Part shown: positions 1 to 7,448 of the stretch, piece after piece | How positions within the stretch are numbered: position 1 is the first letter of the stretch | Layout: each line of letters starts with the position of its first letter | Source: a virus | Length of the DNA stretch: 24,425 nt | Direction: 5' to 3' (one strand) | IMG/VR virus record: IMGVR_UViG_3300009149_000266 | Location: 1-24,425 of that record | Program-made: the position numbers and the translations under genes | Notes under the pieces: model-generated | Seen by the model: the letters and a program-made list of their open reading frames with translations, nothing else | What the model was told of the DNA's origin: nothing | Database searches by the model: none

Positions 1-104
1 TCGTGGAACCACCAGTAGCCCGCCCACAGAACGAAACCAAGTAGCGCTACCAGCACTACTGCGACACAAGTCCACCCGATTACGTTAGCGATCGTCGATT
101 CCAT
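1..104 (-). CDS. Small single-pass membrane protein, partial at left edge
   Basis: An ATG at 104-102 opens a minus-strand frame that stays open for 34 codons to the window edge, so the C-terminus is missing. After about ten polar residues (MESTIANVIG) comes a strongly hydrophobic stretch rich in V, L, A, F and W (about residues 11-31), which reads as one transmembrane helix ending in an aromatic belt (GYWWFH). It lies downstream of the 133-156 hairpin in the main transcription direction. Function is unknown; phages carry many such small membrane proteins (holin-like, exclusion or orphan), and nothing visible separates these options. The ribosome binding site is weak (AGGG about 14 bases upstream). 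Confidence 0.5.
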   Translation of the reverse strand, partial: MESTIANVIGWTCVAVVLVALLGFVLWAGYWWFH

Positions 105-132
105 ACCACTATTACCCTATCGTACATGAAGA

Positions 133-156
133 AGCCCCTGTCAGATAGCAGGGGCT
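133..156 (-). terminator. Hairpin, probable intrinsic terminator of the minus-strand virion block
   Basis: AGCCCCTG at 133-140 pairs perfectly with CAGGGGCT at 149-156 around an 8-base loop. Read on the minus strand, the stem is followed by TTCTTCATG, a short pyrimidine-rich tail; on the plus strand it is followed by CCTCC. The 8-bp GC-rich stem sits in the gap between the gene ending at 210 and the gene starting at 104. The tail is short, so termination may be partial. Confidence 0.6.
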
Positions 157-209
157 CCTCCATTCAAGCGGGGGTAGGTTTAGATCCTACAGCGGGGTGA
201 ATTGGAGCG

Positions 210-602
210 TCAAGGAATCTCCTCGAAGGGTGGGAGCGGTGCAAACCGCGCCTTGGCTCGGTCCTCTAACGTCTCACCGCCTATCGTTCCTAGACCACGT
301 GGACTCCGTCCCAGCTCTACGGGAGTCTCCAAGAGGCTCTTCGCGGCCGACACAGTAGGGACCCCATCAGGGACGAGATGCACCATTTTCCGAACGCCCT
401 CTAGCACTGTCGCCCTGGCATTTCTGCCCATTCCGCTGGTGGCGTTGATCGACCTGGCGACACCTTCCAGCGTTCGTGCGACTTCGACCTGTTCCGAGTG
501 GGGGACGCAGCCAGACGTCAGAACAGGGTGCCACTTTCTGACGACCTTGTCATCAAAGGACTCTCCAGTTGGGTTGAGTTGTGATTGGGCCATTTCCCTC
601 AT
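210..602 (-). CDS. Hypothetical 130-aa protein downstream of the homing endonuclease
   Basis: Not confidently recognised. It starts with ATG at 602-600, overlapping the TGA of the upstream endonuclease gene (ATGA), so the two are translationally coupled; an ATG three codons in (593) is an alternative start with AGGG close by. The protein is soluble, with no signal or membrane segment. Residues about 19-50 contain VRKWHPVL and a following helix, which loosely recalls the N-terminal KWxPxL-plus-helix of T4 gp23-type major capsid proteins. The capsid shell domain is absent, so if related this is a truncated or pared-down piece. It is the last gene before the terminator hairpin. The capsid resemblance is inference from eye alignment only. 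Confidence 0.6.
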   Translation of the reverse strand: MREMAQSQLNPTGESFDDKVVRKWHPVLTSGCVPHSEQVEVARTLEGVARSINATSGMGRNARATVLEGVRKMVHLVPDGVPTVSAAKSLLETPVELGRSPRGLGTIGGETLEDRAKARFAPLPPFEEIP

Positions 603-1933
603 ACCGAAGCCCCTCTTCTCTTCCGGGCTATGCCCCTACGTCGGATCTCACCGTAGACGATATCACGGCTCAGTCCGGTCTTACCGGCGACCGTGGTGAT
701 GGAATCCCCTGTGAGGTAAAGCGCGGCCGCACGATCTCGGGCCGCCTGCGGGACTCGCCCTCGATTGGACGCGCCCTTCGGCCGGACAATGCCGCGCTCG
801 TTCACCACCTGCGATACGACGGTATGGGATCTTCCGATTGCGGCCGCAGTTTGGTGAATCGTCTTACCACTGGCGTAGACCTCAGCAATGCGGTCCTTCT
901 CCTCAGCGGTCACCTGGCTGACGCACACGGGGTAGCTAGGACCAGGCATCACATCCTCACCCTCGATCTTGATGTCCAAGATACCGCGCTCCCTAAGCTC
1001 CGGCTCGTCCCACGTAGCAAACGGTAGCTGTGGATACATGGCCTCAAACGTCACGATCGCGTCCTCGGACGCGGGCCGCAGCCAGCCCTTCACGTCGATC
1101 AACTGAACAAGGTCGCCGCCGTCATAAACCCAGAAGTCTGGGGTGTAAGTGCGGCCGCCTCCAAGGTCGTAAGCGAAGTGCTCGTAGTGCCACGACCTGT
1201 CTGCGTCGTCGAGCCACTTGGCGGTCTTGATCTCCCACAGGCTGCGCATGTAGAAAACGCGGCCCGACTTGTCGGACCACCTGAGCCCCGTGGCCTCGTC
1301 GAAGCTACGGATAGAGATCCCAGCGTCTGTGAGAACCTTGTTGACCGCGTCTCGACTGCATTGGTAGATATCGGCGAGTGCTGAGCCGCTCATGCCGAGC
1401 TCGTATTTCTCACAGACTGCTTTCTGGTCTTCTGGTCGACCCCAGAACACGCCCCTGGCGCCAGCCCGCCTCGGTGGAATCCCCCGGCGCTTGAGCTCGT
1501 TGTAAATGACGGACCTAGACAACTTGGGGTGCAGCTGGAGGTCGATGATCTCTTTCGCCGTCTTGCCAGACTCGTAGAGTGCGATCGCCTTGTCCCGAAC
1601 CTCTTGGGGAATCCTGTCAAGTCGGCCCTGTGCCCTCGACTTCAGGATCCCCTTAGTGCGCAAAACAGAGCACACCGCACCAATAGATCGCTGGACAAGC
1701 GCAACGATCTGATCGGCTGTCTGCCCCTGCTCATACAGACCGACGATCTTGTCCCGTTCGGCGTCTGAAAGGGGGAGTACCGTGCGGATCGGTTTGTAAA
1801 CTCCTCGACTCTTTAGAAGCTTATGAACCGACTGACCGGAGATATCAAACACTCTTGCCAAAGAGGCGGGTGTTTCTCCCGCTTCATACCCCTTGCAAAT
1901 AGCGTCACGTTGCTGGTCTGTAAGCTTGCCCAT
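599..1933 (-). CDS. Free-standing homing endonuclease: HTH array with central PD-(D/E)XK nuclease
   Basis: A 444-aa modular protein. Four helix-turn-helix repeats of about 45-50 residues (roughly 4-50, 54-101, 107-157, 164-213) share the pattern 'RDxAxxLYxxGxTxxxIA...SxxxVxxxLxxRGI'. A nuclease core spans about 218-330. Two more HTH repeats follow (about 340-388 and 394-440). The core shows E234, E251, the PD of YTPDF (D266) and IDVKG (D280, K282), fitting the E-PD-(D/E)XK signature of the T7 endonuclease I / Vsr-like phage nuclease fold. It is inserted directly behind the tail sheath gene, and its stop overlaps the next ATG. This matches free-standing homing endonucleases that sit between essential phage genes. 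Its SD lies inside a perfect hairpin (1942-1975). The nuclease call is firm; the homing role is inferred from position and architecture. Confidence 0.85.
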   Translation of the reverse strand: MGKLTDQQRDAICKGYEAGETPASLARVFDISGQSVHKLLKSRGVYKPIRTVLPLSDAERDKIVGLYEQGQTADQIVALVQRSIGAVCSVLRTKGILKSRAQGRLDRIPQEVRDKAIALYESGKTAKEIIDLQLHPKLSRSVIYNELKRRGIPPRRAGARGVFWGRPEDQKAVCEKYELGMSGSALADIYQCSRDAVNKVLTDAGISIRSFDEATGLRWSDKSGRVFYMRSLWEIKTAKWLDDADRSWHYEHFAYDLGGGRTYTPDFWVYDGGDLVQLIDVKGWLRPASEDAIVTFEAMYPQLPFATWDEPELRERGILDIKIEGEDVMPGPSYPVCVSQVTAEEKDRIAEVYASGKTIHQTAAAIGRSHTVVSQVVNERGIVRPKGASNRGRVPQAARDRAAALYLTGDSITTVAGKTGLSRDIVYGEIRRRGIARKRRGASV

Positions 1934-1941
1934 AACAGGTT

Positions 1942-1975
1942 GACCCTCCTACCAGGCAAGCCTAGTAGGAGGGTC
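1942..1975 (-). promoter_or_regulatory. Stem-loop sequestering the ribosome binding site of the HTH-nuclease gene
   Basis: GACCCTCCTAC (1942-1952) pairs perfectly with GTAGGAGGGTC (1965-1975), an 11-bp stem with a 12-base loop. On the minus strand the 3' arm contains AGGAGG (1950-1945), 11 bases before the ATG at 1933, so the SD of the nuclease gene is buried when the hairpin forms. No U-run follows, so it is a poor intrinsic terminator. RBS-masking hairpins are known in front of several T4 homing endonuclease genes. The regulatory role here is inferred. Confidence 0.6.
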
Positions 1976-2031
1976 GGTTGTTGTCAAGCATTCGCGTCGG
2001 ATTATCTGGTTATCAGAATCCAACGTCGTAA

Positions 2032-4989
2032 CTACAGCAGTGTGCTGGTGCTAGCTGTCCCTGCGGGTTGGCTGAGCGTGAAGACAACGAACTCTGCTGG
2101 TTTGTTCGGGGAGAAACCGATATCGATGTTCACGCGTCCCTGATCGATCGAGGTCTGGCCGTTGTTGTTGGCGTTGCACTTGATGAAGAACGCCTCAGCC
2201 TGAGTCTGACCGAAGAAGTAACCGAGACGGAACAGCGAGCCGTAGTAGCCGTTGAGTGCCGTTTCGATCTTCTGCCACAATTGCGGCCCGTTGTTCTCAA
2301 ACACCGCCCACTGCAGCTGCAGCTTCGTGGTGTACATCAGGAAGATGTGGAGCAACCGAGCATTGATGTAGCGCCAGCGAGGCACCTTCGAGAGCCCACG
2401 CGCTCCGTTGACGATGAAGCCAGTAGCCACGCCGGTCGGAAGCGGGTTGATCCGCGACTGGAAGAGGTTGTCCTGATCTGCCCGAGTGAGGCGGAACTCG
2501 GGCCCAACCGTGCCGGGGGCGTCCAGCGCGCCATCGACAATACCGGCCGGACTCTTACCAACGTTCTTGTTCCGAGCCGTCTTCGCGTAGACACCTGCAG
2601 CGAAACCGCTGGCAGGAATCAGCTCAGGGAGCTCAGTCGAGTCGTTGATGAAGTACACGTTCGGGTAGTAGATGGCCGCATTCGTCGTGTCGAAGGCCTG
2701 GGTCACCAGCACATACTGGATTGCCTCGGGAACCGTGGTTCCGTTTGCGAAGGCGAAGACCGCGTAGCGATCCTGTCTTGCATCGCAGAAGTCCACGATG
2801 TCCGCCTGCACGAAGGCAGAGCCCTCGAAGTCAGGTACAACAAGGTTGACCGGCTCTTCGACCAAGTCGAGGGCGTAGATCCCAGCCTTGGTTCCTTCCA
2901 GGGACGGGTTCGACACGTCGTTTCGAGTGATCACCGTGCCGTCGGACCCCCCAGTCATCTGGAACTGGACCGCCGACGCCAGCTTCGTGTAGACCGCCGT
3001 GATCGGCGTCGCAGCCGGAGGAGGCGTAGCCCACGTGAAGTCCAACGCACCAGTGTTGTAGTCGATCGTGTTCGACCCGTCTGGATCTACGTCACCGACG
3101 ATAGCGCCCAGGCCATTGTCCTGTGCGTATTGCCCGGTGTCGTAGAGAACGTCGATCGTTGAACCAGTGAGAGGCGCAAGCGTAGTGGCCATATCGACCA
3201 GGCCTGTGTCTGCGTTGATCGTGGACGTAGCCGTCACATCGCCGAGCAGGTTACCGGTCGTGTTGGCCCATACGTTACCGAGAGAGACGTAGTCGAGGTA
3301 GAAGAACGTGCCCCCGATTGGGGCCACTGACGTGGTGACCTCAATCGCACCCGAGCCAACCGAGAACGCGGTCTGGCTGTCAACCAGGCCGATCGTGTTG
3401 ATACCTCCACCGTCGACCGAGCCGAGAAGCGGGACATCAACCTCTAGGTTGTTGAAGTAGGCAAGATCGATCGTGCCGGCAGTAATCGGAGTTCCACCAG
3501 CCGTGGTGAATGACCCGGGAACCAGAGCGACACCGGTTACCGGTGCCCCAACCCGGAAGACCCCTCCGACTACGGACAGAATAGTGGCCGTAGAAGCAGC
3601 GGAGTCGGTGACAACGTCACCTGCAACTGCCGGGCCGCCTGTGATACCACTGACCTCAATGGTCTGGACGTTATCCTTAGTGATGACGCCGGACGTCGCG
3701 TGGTTTGCGACCACTGTGGATGAGGCGGCTAGTGCCGCCGTGATCCCGGTCAATGCGCCCGTAGCGTAGTTAATCGTGCCGCCCAGGGGCAAGGATCCAC
3801 TGCCACCAGTCAGCACGCCGGCACCGTCGTCGGTGATGGTTGCCAGGCCGACGCCTTCCACGTTGACGGAGATCGCCAGCGTGCCGGGGTGAACTGGGAA
3901 CGCCGCCAAGGGTGTTGGAGATCCGACCAAGTCATAGACCGCCGGCGTGCCGCCGGTGGTTGACAACGTCTGCGGAGCAGCTGTCGCGCTGGCATACTTC
4001 AGGCTGAAAGCTACAACCTCACGGTGGACCGGGTTATCAATCACACCTGCGTCGAAGGTGAAGGCCTTGTTTGCGCCGTCGATGAGACCCGCACTAGCCG
4101 GCACCACCTCGTTGGTAATCGACCGCCTCTGATAGAAGAGACGGGCCGAGCCCTCGACCACCGGAAGGTTAGTCAGCTGAAGCTCAAAAGCCGTGTTCGT
4201 ACCGTTGATGGCCCCTGTAGTGGGAGCCGTCGGCAAGTGCTTCGTAGTTCCAGAAACGGCGGTCAACGTTAGCGTGTTCGAGAGAACCGGCAGGTTGACC
4301 AGTGTTGCAAGGAATTGCTGCGCCAATGGGGCACCGCCGCCCGTACCGATAGACTCGGACAGAACGTTGACAGGAAGCATCGCCGATGGGGTACCGCCGA
4401 CCCCGATAGACGTCGTAACCAGCAGGCTGGGCCGCCTCGGATCCTGAATCACGTTCAGGAGGTAGTCGGAGGCGGACGGGTCATCGAACTGAATGGCCTC
4501 GTAGGTCTCCACAGCGTCGTCGAAGGCGGGGTTGAAGTCCGCCGGAGCGAGGATTTGGAGATCAAACTTGTCCCACGAGTTCGTGGTGTAGTTGAGGAAG
4601 TTCCTGTTACCACTGACGCGGATCTTGAGGTCGTTGCCCCAGATCCCCTGACCGTTGGCCGTGAACGACCACTTTGCCGGACCCGGAACGTCGTCGACGC
4701 TGACGTCGGCGTAGGTCGAATCGGCTGGAGCAATCCGGTTGACCCAGACGCGCTCACCACCAGTACCGAAGAACGCTCGAACTGTCTGCGGAACCACACC
4801 GCGCGTGTTGACCGGGCCGAAAACCCGGGTGAAATCCTCAACTGAGCGGACCTCGATTGGGAAGTTAGTAGGACCCTTTTGGGTCCAGCCGACAGTGCCC
4901 ATCTTGGCAGGAGAGAACTGATCCGGCGCGCGAGCTGGATCCTTCTCCTCACCGTAGACACCTGCAGACCGATATTGAATGATCGGCAT
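2032..4989 (-). CDS. Contractile tail sheath protein (T4 gp18-like) with large central insertion
   Basis: The 985-aa product forms the contractile cylinder around the tail tube. N-terminal residues 1-190 carry the sheath start (MPIIQYRSAGVYGEE, then GPTNFPIEVRSVEDFTRVFG and FFGTGGERVWVNRI). The C-terminal region, about 675-985, carries the conserved assembly domain (WRYINARLLHIFLMY, WAVFENN, LWQKIETALNGYYGSLFRLG, a late NIDIGFSP, then PAEFVVFTLSQ). Between them about 485 residues rich in G, T, V and A form extra beta-rich domains, with three spaced repeats of a T-I-[NxY/A]-x-TG-hydrophobic pattern at about 405-416, 590-601 and 641-652. T4 gp18 is 659 aa, so the insertion explains the extra length; it is probably displayed on the tail surface. 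The start has GGAG 6 bases upstream of ATG. It follows the 103-aa gene by 3 bases. Confidence 0.93.
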   Translation of the reverse strand: MPIIQYRSAGVYGEEKDPARAPDQFSPAKMGTVGWTQKGPTNFPIEVRSVEDFTRVFGPVNTRGVVPQTVRAFFGTGGERVWVNRIAPADSTYADVSVDDVPGPAKWSFTANGQGIWGNDLKIRVSGNRNFLNYTTNSWDKFDLQILAPADFNPAFDDAVETYEAIQFDDPSASDYLLNVIQDPRRPSLLVTTSIGVGGTPSAMLPVNVLSESIGTGGGAPLAQQFLATLVNLPVLSNTLTLTAVSGTTKHLPTAPTTGAINGTNTAFELQLTNLPVVEGSARLFYQRRSITNEVVPASAGLIDGANKAFTFDAGVIDNPVHREVVAFSLKYASATAAPQTLSTTGGTPAVYDLVGSPTPLAAFPVHPGTLAISVNVEGVGLATITDDGAGVLTGGSGSLPLGGTINYATGALTGITAALAASSTVVANHATSGVITKDNVQTIEVSGITGGPAVAGDVVTDSAASTATILSVVGGVFRVGAPVTGVALVPGSFTTAGGTPITAGTIDLAYFNNLEVDVPLLGSVDGGGINTIGLVDSQTAFSVGSGAIEVTTSVAPIGGTFFYLDYVSLGNVWANTTGNLLGDVTATSTINADTGLVDMATTLAPLTGSTIDVLYDTGQYAQDNGLGAIVGDVDPDGSNTIDYNTGALDFTWATPPPAATPITAVYTKLASAVQFQMTGGSDGTVITRNDVSNPSLEGTKAGIYALDLVEEPVNLVVPDFEGSAFVQADIVDFCDARQDRYAVFAFANGTTVPEAIQYVLVTQAFDTTNAAIYYPNVYFINDSTELPELIPASGFAAGVYAKTARNKNVGKSPAGIVDGALDAPGTVGPEFRLTRADQDNLFQSRINPLPTGVATGFIVNGARGLSKVPRWRYINARLLHIFLMYTTKLQLQWAVFENNGPQLWQKIETALNGYYGSLFRLGYFFGQTQAEAFFIKCNANNNGQTSIDQGRVNIDIGFSPNKPAEFVVFTLSQPAGTASTSTLL

Positions 4990-4992
4990 GGG

Positions 4993-5304
4993 TTACTCCT
5001 GGCCGCCTGTGGGCTTCTTGGTGGACTTCTTTTTGGCCGCCTGAGTGGTGACCTGGAGGGGTGAACGGGGGACCGGAGGAACGATGGCACGACGCTCATT
5101 GGACGCAGCGTCGACCTTGAACTGAGGCACCTCGCGGGGGGTAACCTGCCGGATCAGATTTTGGCGCATCAGCCTTGTGACCGTCGAATTGGTCGGGTGG
5201 GCCTTGAACACAAATCCAGTCGGGTAGCTGACGACGTTCCCATTTGGGAATTCGACAGTCACAGCGCTCCTGGACATGACTTGATAGGTTTGATCACGCT
5301 TCAT
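4993..5304 (-). CDS. Hypothetical virion-block protein, 103 aa
   Basis: Not recognised. The ATG at 5304 overlaps the TGA of the preceding gene (ATGA) and has a strong SD (GGAGG about 6 bases upstream). The N-terminal two thirds look like a small beta-rich domain (VTVEFPNGNVVSYPTGFVF). The last ~25 residues are basic and low-complexity (AAKKKSTKKPTGG), suggesting a flexible nucleic-acid- or partner-binding tail. It is co-expressed directly upstream of the tail sheath, which suggests a tail or neck assembly role; no motif proves it. Confidence 0.7.
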   Translation of the reverse strand: MKRDQTYQVMSRSAVTVEFPNGNVVSYPTGFVFKAHPTNSTVTRLMRQNLIRQVTPREVPQFKVDAASNERRAIVPPVPRSPLQVTTQAAKKKSTKKPTGGQE

Positions 5305-6173
5305 CGTGGCCTCCTTCCGTAGACTCCTGTACGAATAATTGGCCTACCGGTGCCGTAGAGTCCGCCAACACCAGGGTCTGGGTTCTGCACACCACCGGGG
5401 CAGAGTGGGATCCCGTTCTCGTCCGCCGGAACGCGGCCATAGCCGCCCGGTCCAGGAACAAGTTGATAACCGTCTCCACCAGTTCCAGGGAGCGGATCAG
5501 TGGTCTGCGTTCCCGTGAACGAGGGAATGCAAAGAGCCTCGCGGTCCAGCGTCAACTCCCCCTCAACGCGAATGGAGAGGGAATACCCCGGGATACGCTC
5601 CACAAGGGAGCTCACGTCGGTGAGGTCAGTAACGCCCTGCTGGAATGCGGCGTAGGTGCGTGGGTTGTCGAGCCCGTCAACGACTACGATCGTTTCTCCG
5701 CGCATCGGAAACCGCTTCATCATGATCTGCAGCAAGATCTGCGCAACAGTCCGGAAGCGAGCCCAACATTCAATCGTGTAAAAGAAATCGTAGGGCTGTT
5801 CCTTATCCTTCTGCTCATAGCTCGTCCAGCCGAGGCTCCCCCCGACAGAGACCTGCTTCGCGCCGTTGCACGGAACGCGGTAGGAGATGACCGGTGACAA
5901 GAGCCGATCCTCTGCAGGTGTCGTCGAGTCCCGGACGATCGAGATCATGGGAACCGTAGCAGTAACCTGCGTAGGCTCAGGGCGCTTGAAGACCACGAGA
6001 GCCCGATCAATAGGCTCTTGTCGGCCTTCGACTTTGACGAAGATCCCTTCGAGGGGTAGGTAGAACTGATTCTTTGCCTGGTCCGGTAGCGCACCGAGCG
6101 CGGTTGCTACCGCGTCATCGAAGTCGTAGAAATCTACGGACCCCGTGCGTTCTCCGAACTCTAGACCAGCCAC
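5301..6173 (-). CDS. Putative neck/tail-completion virion protein, 290 aa
   Basis: The first gene of the tail cluster on this side of the TnpB-like gene. GTG at 6173 is the start, with GGAG 5 bases upstream (GGAGATAATGTG). Residues 1-210 look globular and alpha/beta, and the ~80-residue C-terminus is rich in Gly and Pro (GTGGDGYQLVPGPGGYG and similar), typical of a flexible virion tail. No signal peptide or membrane segment is seen. In T4-like gene order the interval between portal and sheath genes commonly holds head-completion, neck and tail-terminator proteins, which is the basis for the label; the sequence itself is not recognised. Confidence 0.7.
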   Translation of the reverse strand: MAGLEFGERTGSVDFYDFDDAVATALGALPDQAKNQFYLPLEGIFVKVEGRQEPIDRALVVFKRPEPTQVTATVPMISIVRDSTTPAEDRLLSPVISYRVPCNGAKQVSVGGSLGWTSYEQKDKEQPYDFFYTIECWARFRTVAQILLQIMMKRFPMRGETIVVVDGLDNPRTYAAFQQGVTDLTDVSSLVERIPGYSLSIRVEGELTLDREALCIPSFTGTQTTDPLPGTGGDGYQLVPGPGGYGRVPADENGIPLCPGGVQNPDPGVGGLYGTGRPIIRTGVYGRRPR

Positions 6174-6243
6174 ATTATCTCCAGTCGCATCAGCTAGTGA
6201 TGATAACGGGTGATGCTCTTACCAGTCGAGGGTGTACAGCACT

Positions 6244-6265
6244 ATTAGCTACACGTAAAGCTAAT
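6244..6265. repeat. Inverted repeat (hairpin) upstream of the TnpB-like gene
   Basis: ATTAGCT (6244-6250) and AGCTAAT (6259-6265) form a perfect 7-bp inverted repeat with an 8-base spacer. It is followed immediately by TTGATG (TTGAT at 6265-6269). It lies in the 108-base gap between the divergent starts at 6173 (minus) and 6318 (plus). It could be an operator between divergent genes or a relic of an IS200/IS605-type left-end hairpin. TTGAT is a known target/TAM motif of some elements in that family, but here it lies on the inner side of the hairpin, which is not the expected order. Confidence 0.45.
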
Positions 6266-6281
6266 TGATGCACACTAGAGG

Positions 6282-6311
6282 TTGACCCCGTTAGGGCTCA
6301 GTGCGTATCCT
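6282..6311 (+). promoter_or_regulatory. Predicted sigma70-type promoter for leaderless expression of the TnpB-like gene
   Basis: TTGACC (6282-6287, -35) and TATCCT (6306-6311, -10) are separated by 18 bases. The ATG at 6318 lies 6 bases past the -10, exactly where transcription would begin. No SD is visible before this ATG, so the mRNA is probably leaderless. Its orientation is opposite to the surrounding virion operon, giving the gene its own expression unit. Confidence 0.6.
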
Positions 6312-6317
6312 TGCAGA

Positions 6318-7430
6318 ATGCAGCGCGTGATTCCGATTAAACTCAATGATGACGCAGACTTGCGAGCGACGATTGAGTCCTTCAGACTCATCCAACAGCA
6401 GGTATCTGAGATCGCATTCGCCGCCAATCGGTCGCTCTCCGCAATCGAACTCCACCGCATTGCTTATTCGCAAGTGAAAGGCGTAATCAAGTCCCAGCTC
6501 ACGTGCACCGCGATCCGTACGGTCGCGTCGGAGTATGCACGGCTCAGAAAGCGACGGCGCAGGGCCTATGGGCCCATTCACTTCAGCAAGCCCCGGGCGC
6601 TGTTCCTGATCGGCAAGGCTAAGCGCGACGCACGTCCTCCACGCAGGGATACCATTCAGGTCTGGACCCTAGCTGGCCGCAAGGACATCAACTACACCAT
6701 TCCGGAGCGCTTCGCAGAAACGACCAGTCGCGTCAAATCCTATGATGCGCTCTCGGTAAGCGTCAAACACGGCCGATTGGTCGCCACGCTCTCGGTGACT
6801 CTCAAATCTACTAACCGGAAGGGAACCCTCCCGGCCGGCATCGCAGTCAGCAACAAGAACGAGGTAGCCATCGTTGACGCCGCAGGTAAATCCCTGCGAA
6901 TCGTCACCGTAGCCCAGAACGTAATGGAGGAGACCACCAGAAAAACACGTAAGCGACTAGAGAGGCGTCTGGCCAGTAGGAAGGCAGATGGGCTTGAAAC
7001 ACGTTCTGTGCGACGAGTCCTCAAACGGTTAGGTCGACGGCGCCATATAAGAACCAGAACGTTTAGCCATGCGGCGGCAAACCAACTAGTAAGGTGGGTT
7101 GATGAAGGTTCAATTCTCGTTCTAGAAGACCTTCGCAGGCTCCCACCCTCGCGAAGCTCAAGCCGCTCGGAGACGCGGCCACACTTCTACGAGTCTCTTC
7201 GCAGAAGGATTGAAGAGAAAGCAGAGGCCGCCTCAATCCCGGTCTATTACGTCAGTGTTGCCGGCAATGGGAGGCGGTGTTCGGTGTGCGGCGCGGCCGG
7301 TAAAGCCACCAAACACACCTTCCACTGCGGAACATGTGGGCACGGGGGCCCTCGAAGCAAGAACGCTGCGCTCAACGTAAGGAACAAATTTACGGTCACC
7401 AGGCCGTGGGCTGCTGTTAACCAGCCCTGA
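6318..7430 (+). CDS. TnpB-like (IS200/IS605 OrfB) protein with degraded RuvC active site
   Basis: A 370-aa protein with full TnpB layout: N-terminal WED/REC-like half, arginine-rich bridge helix (RKTRKRLERRLASRK), RuvC and zinc ribbon. TnpB is an RNA-guided nuclease using the omega-RNA made from its own 3' end. Here RuvC-I reads PAGIAVSNK where active proteins have G-[IV]-D, so the Asp is Ala176. RuvC-II keeps Glu270 (VLEDL). RuvC-III reads PRSKNAALN where active proteins have RDxNAAxN, so the Asp is Ser347. The zinc ribbon is intact (C321, C324, C337, C340). Two of three catalytic acids are gone while the frame, ribbon and bridge helix are intact. This is the pattern of TldR-type nuclease-dead repressors. 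ATG 6318 is preferred over TTG 6282, because TTG 6282 forms the -35 box. No TnpA lies nearby. Confidence 0.88.
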   Translation: MQRVIPIKLNDDADLRATIESFRLIQQQVSEIAFAANRSLSAIELHRIAYSQVKGVIKSQLTCTAIRTVASEYARLRKRRRRAYGPIHFSKPRALFLIGKAKRDARPPRRDTIQVWTLAGRKDINYTIPERFAETTSRVKSYDALSVSVKHGRLVATLSVTLKSTNRKGTLPAGIAVSNKNEVAIVDAAGKSLRIVTVAQNVMEETTRKTRKRLERRLASRKADGLETRSVRRVLKRLGRRRHIRTRTFSHAAANQLVRWVDEGSILVLEDLRRLPPSRSSSRSETRPHFYESLRRRIEEKAEAASIPVYYVSVAGNGRRCSVCGAAGKATKHTFHCGTCGHGGPRSKNAALNVRNKFTVTRPWAAVNQP

Positions 7431-7448
7431 AGCTCGCCATCGGGCAAG

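Noticed and set aside
581-1027. Plus-strand open frames over the HTH-nuclease gene
   Set aside because: They are antisense to a protein with clear HTH repeats and a PD-(D/E)XK core, and show no recognisable domains.
1942-1975. Hairpin as intrinsic terminator of the sheath gene
   Set aside because: No U-run follows the stem on either strand, while the arm contains the SD of the next gene.
2068-3162. Long 364-codon plus-strand frame across the tail sheath
   Set aside because: Arg/Val-rich antisense shadow of a conserved sheath C-terminus, with no motif.
6282-6317. TTG at 6282 as start of the TnpB-like protein
   Set aside because: TTG is part of the -35 box (TTGACC) and the extra 12 residues lack conservation; ATG 6318 fits a leaderless start.
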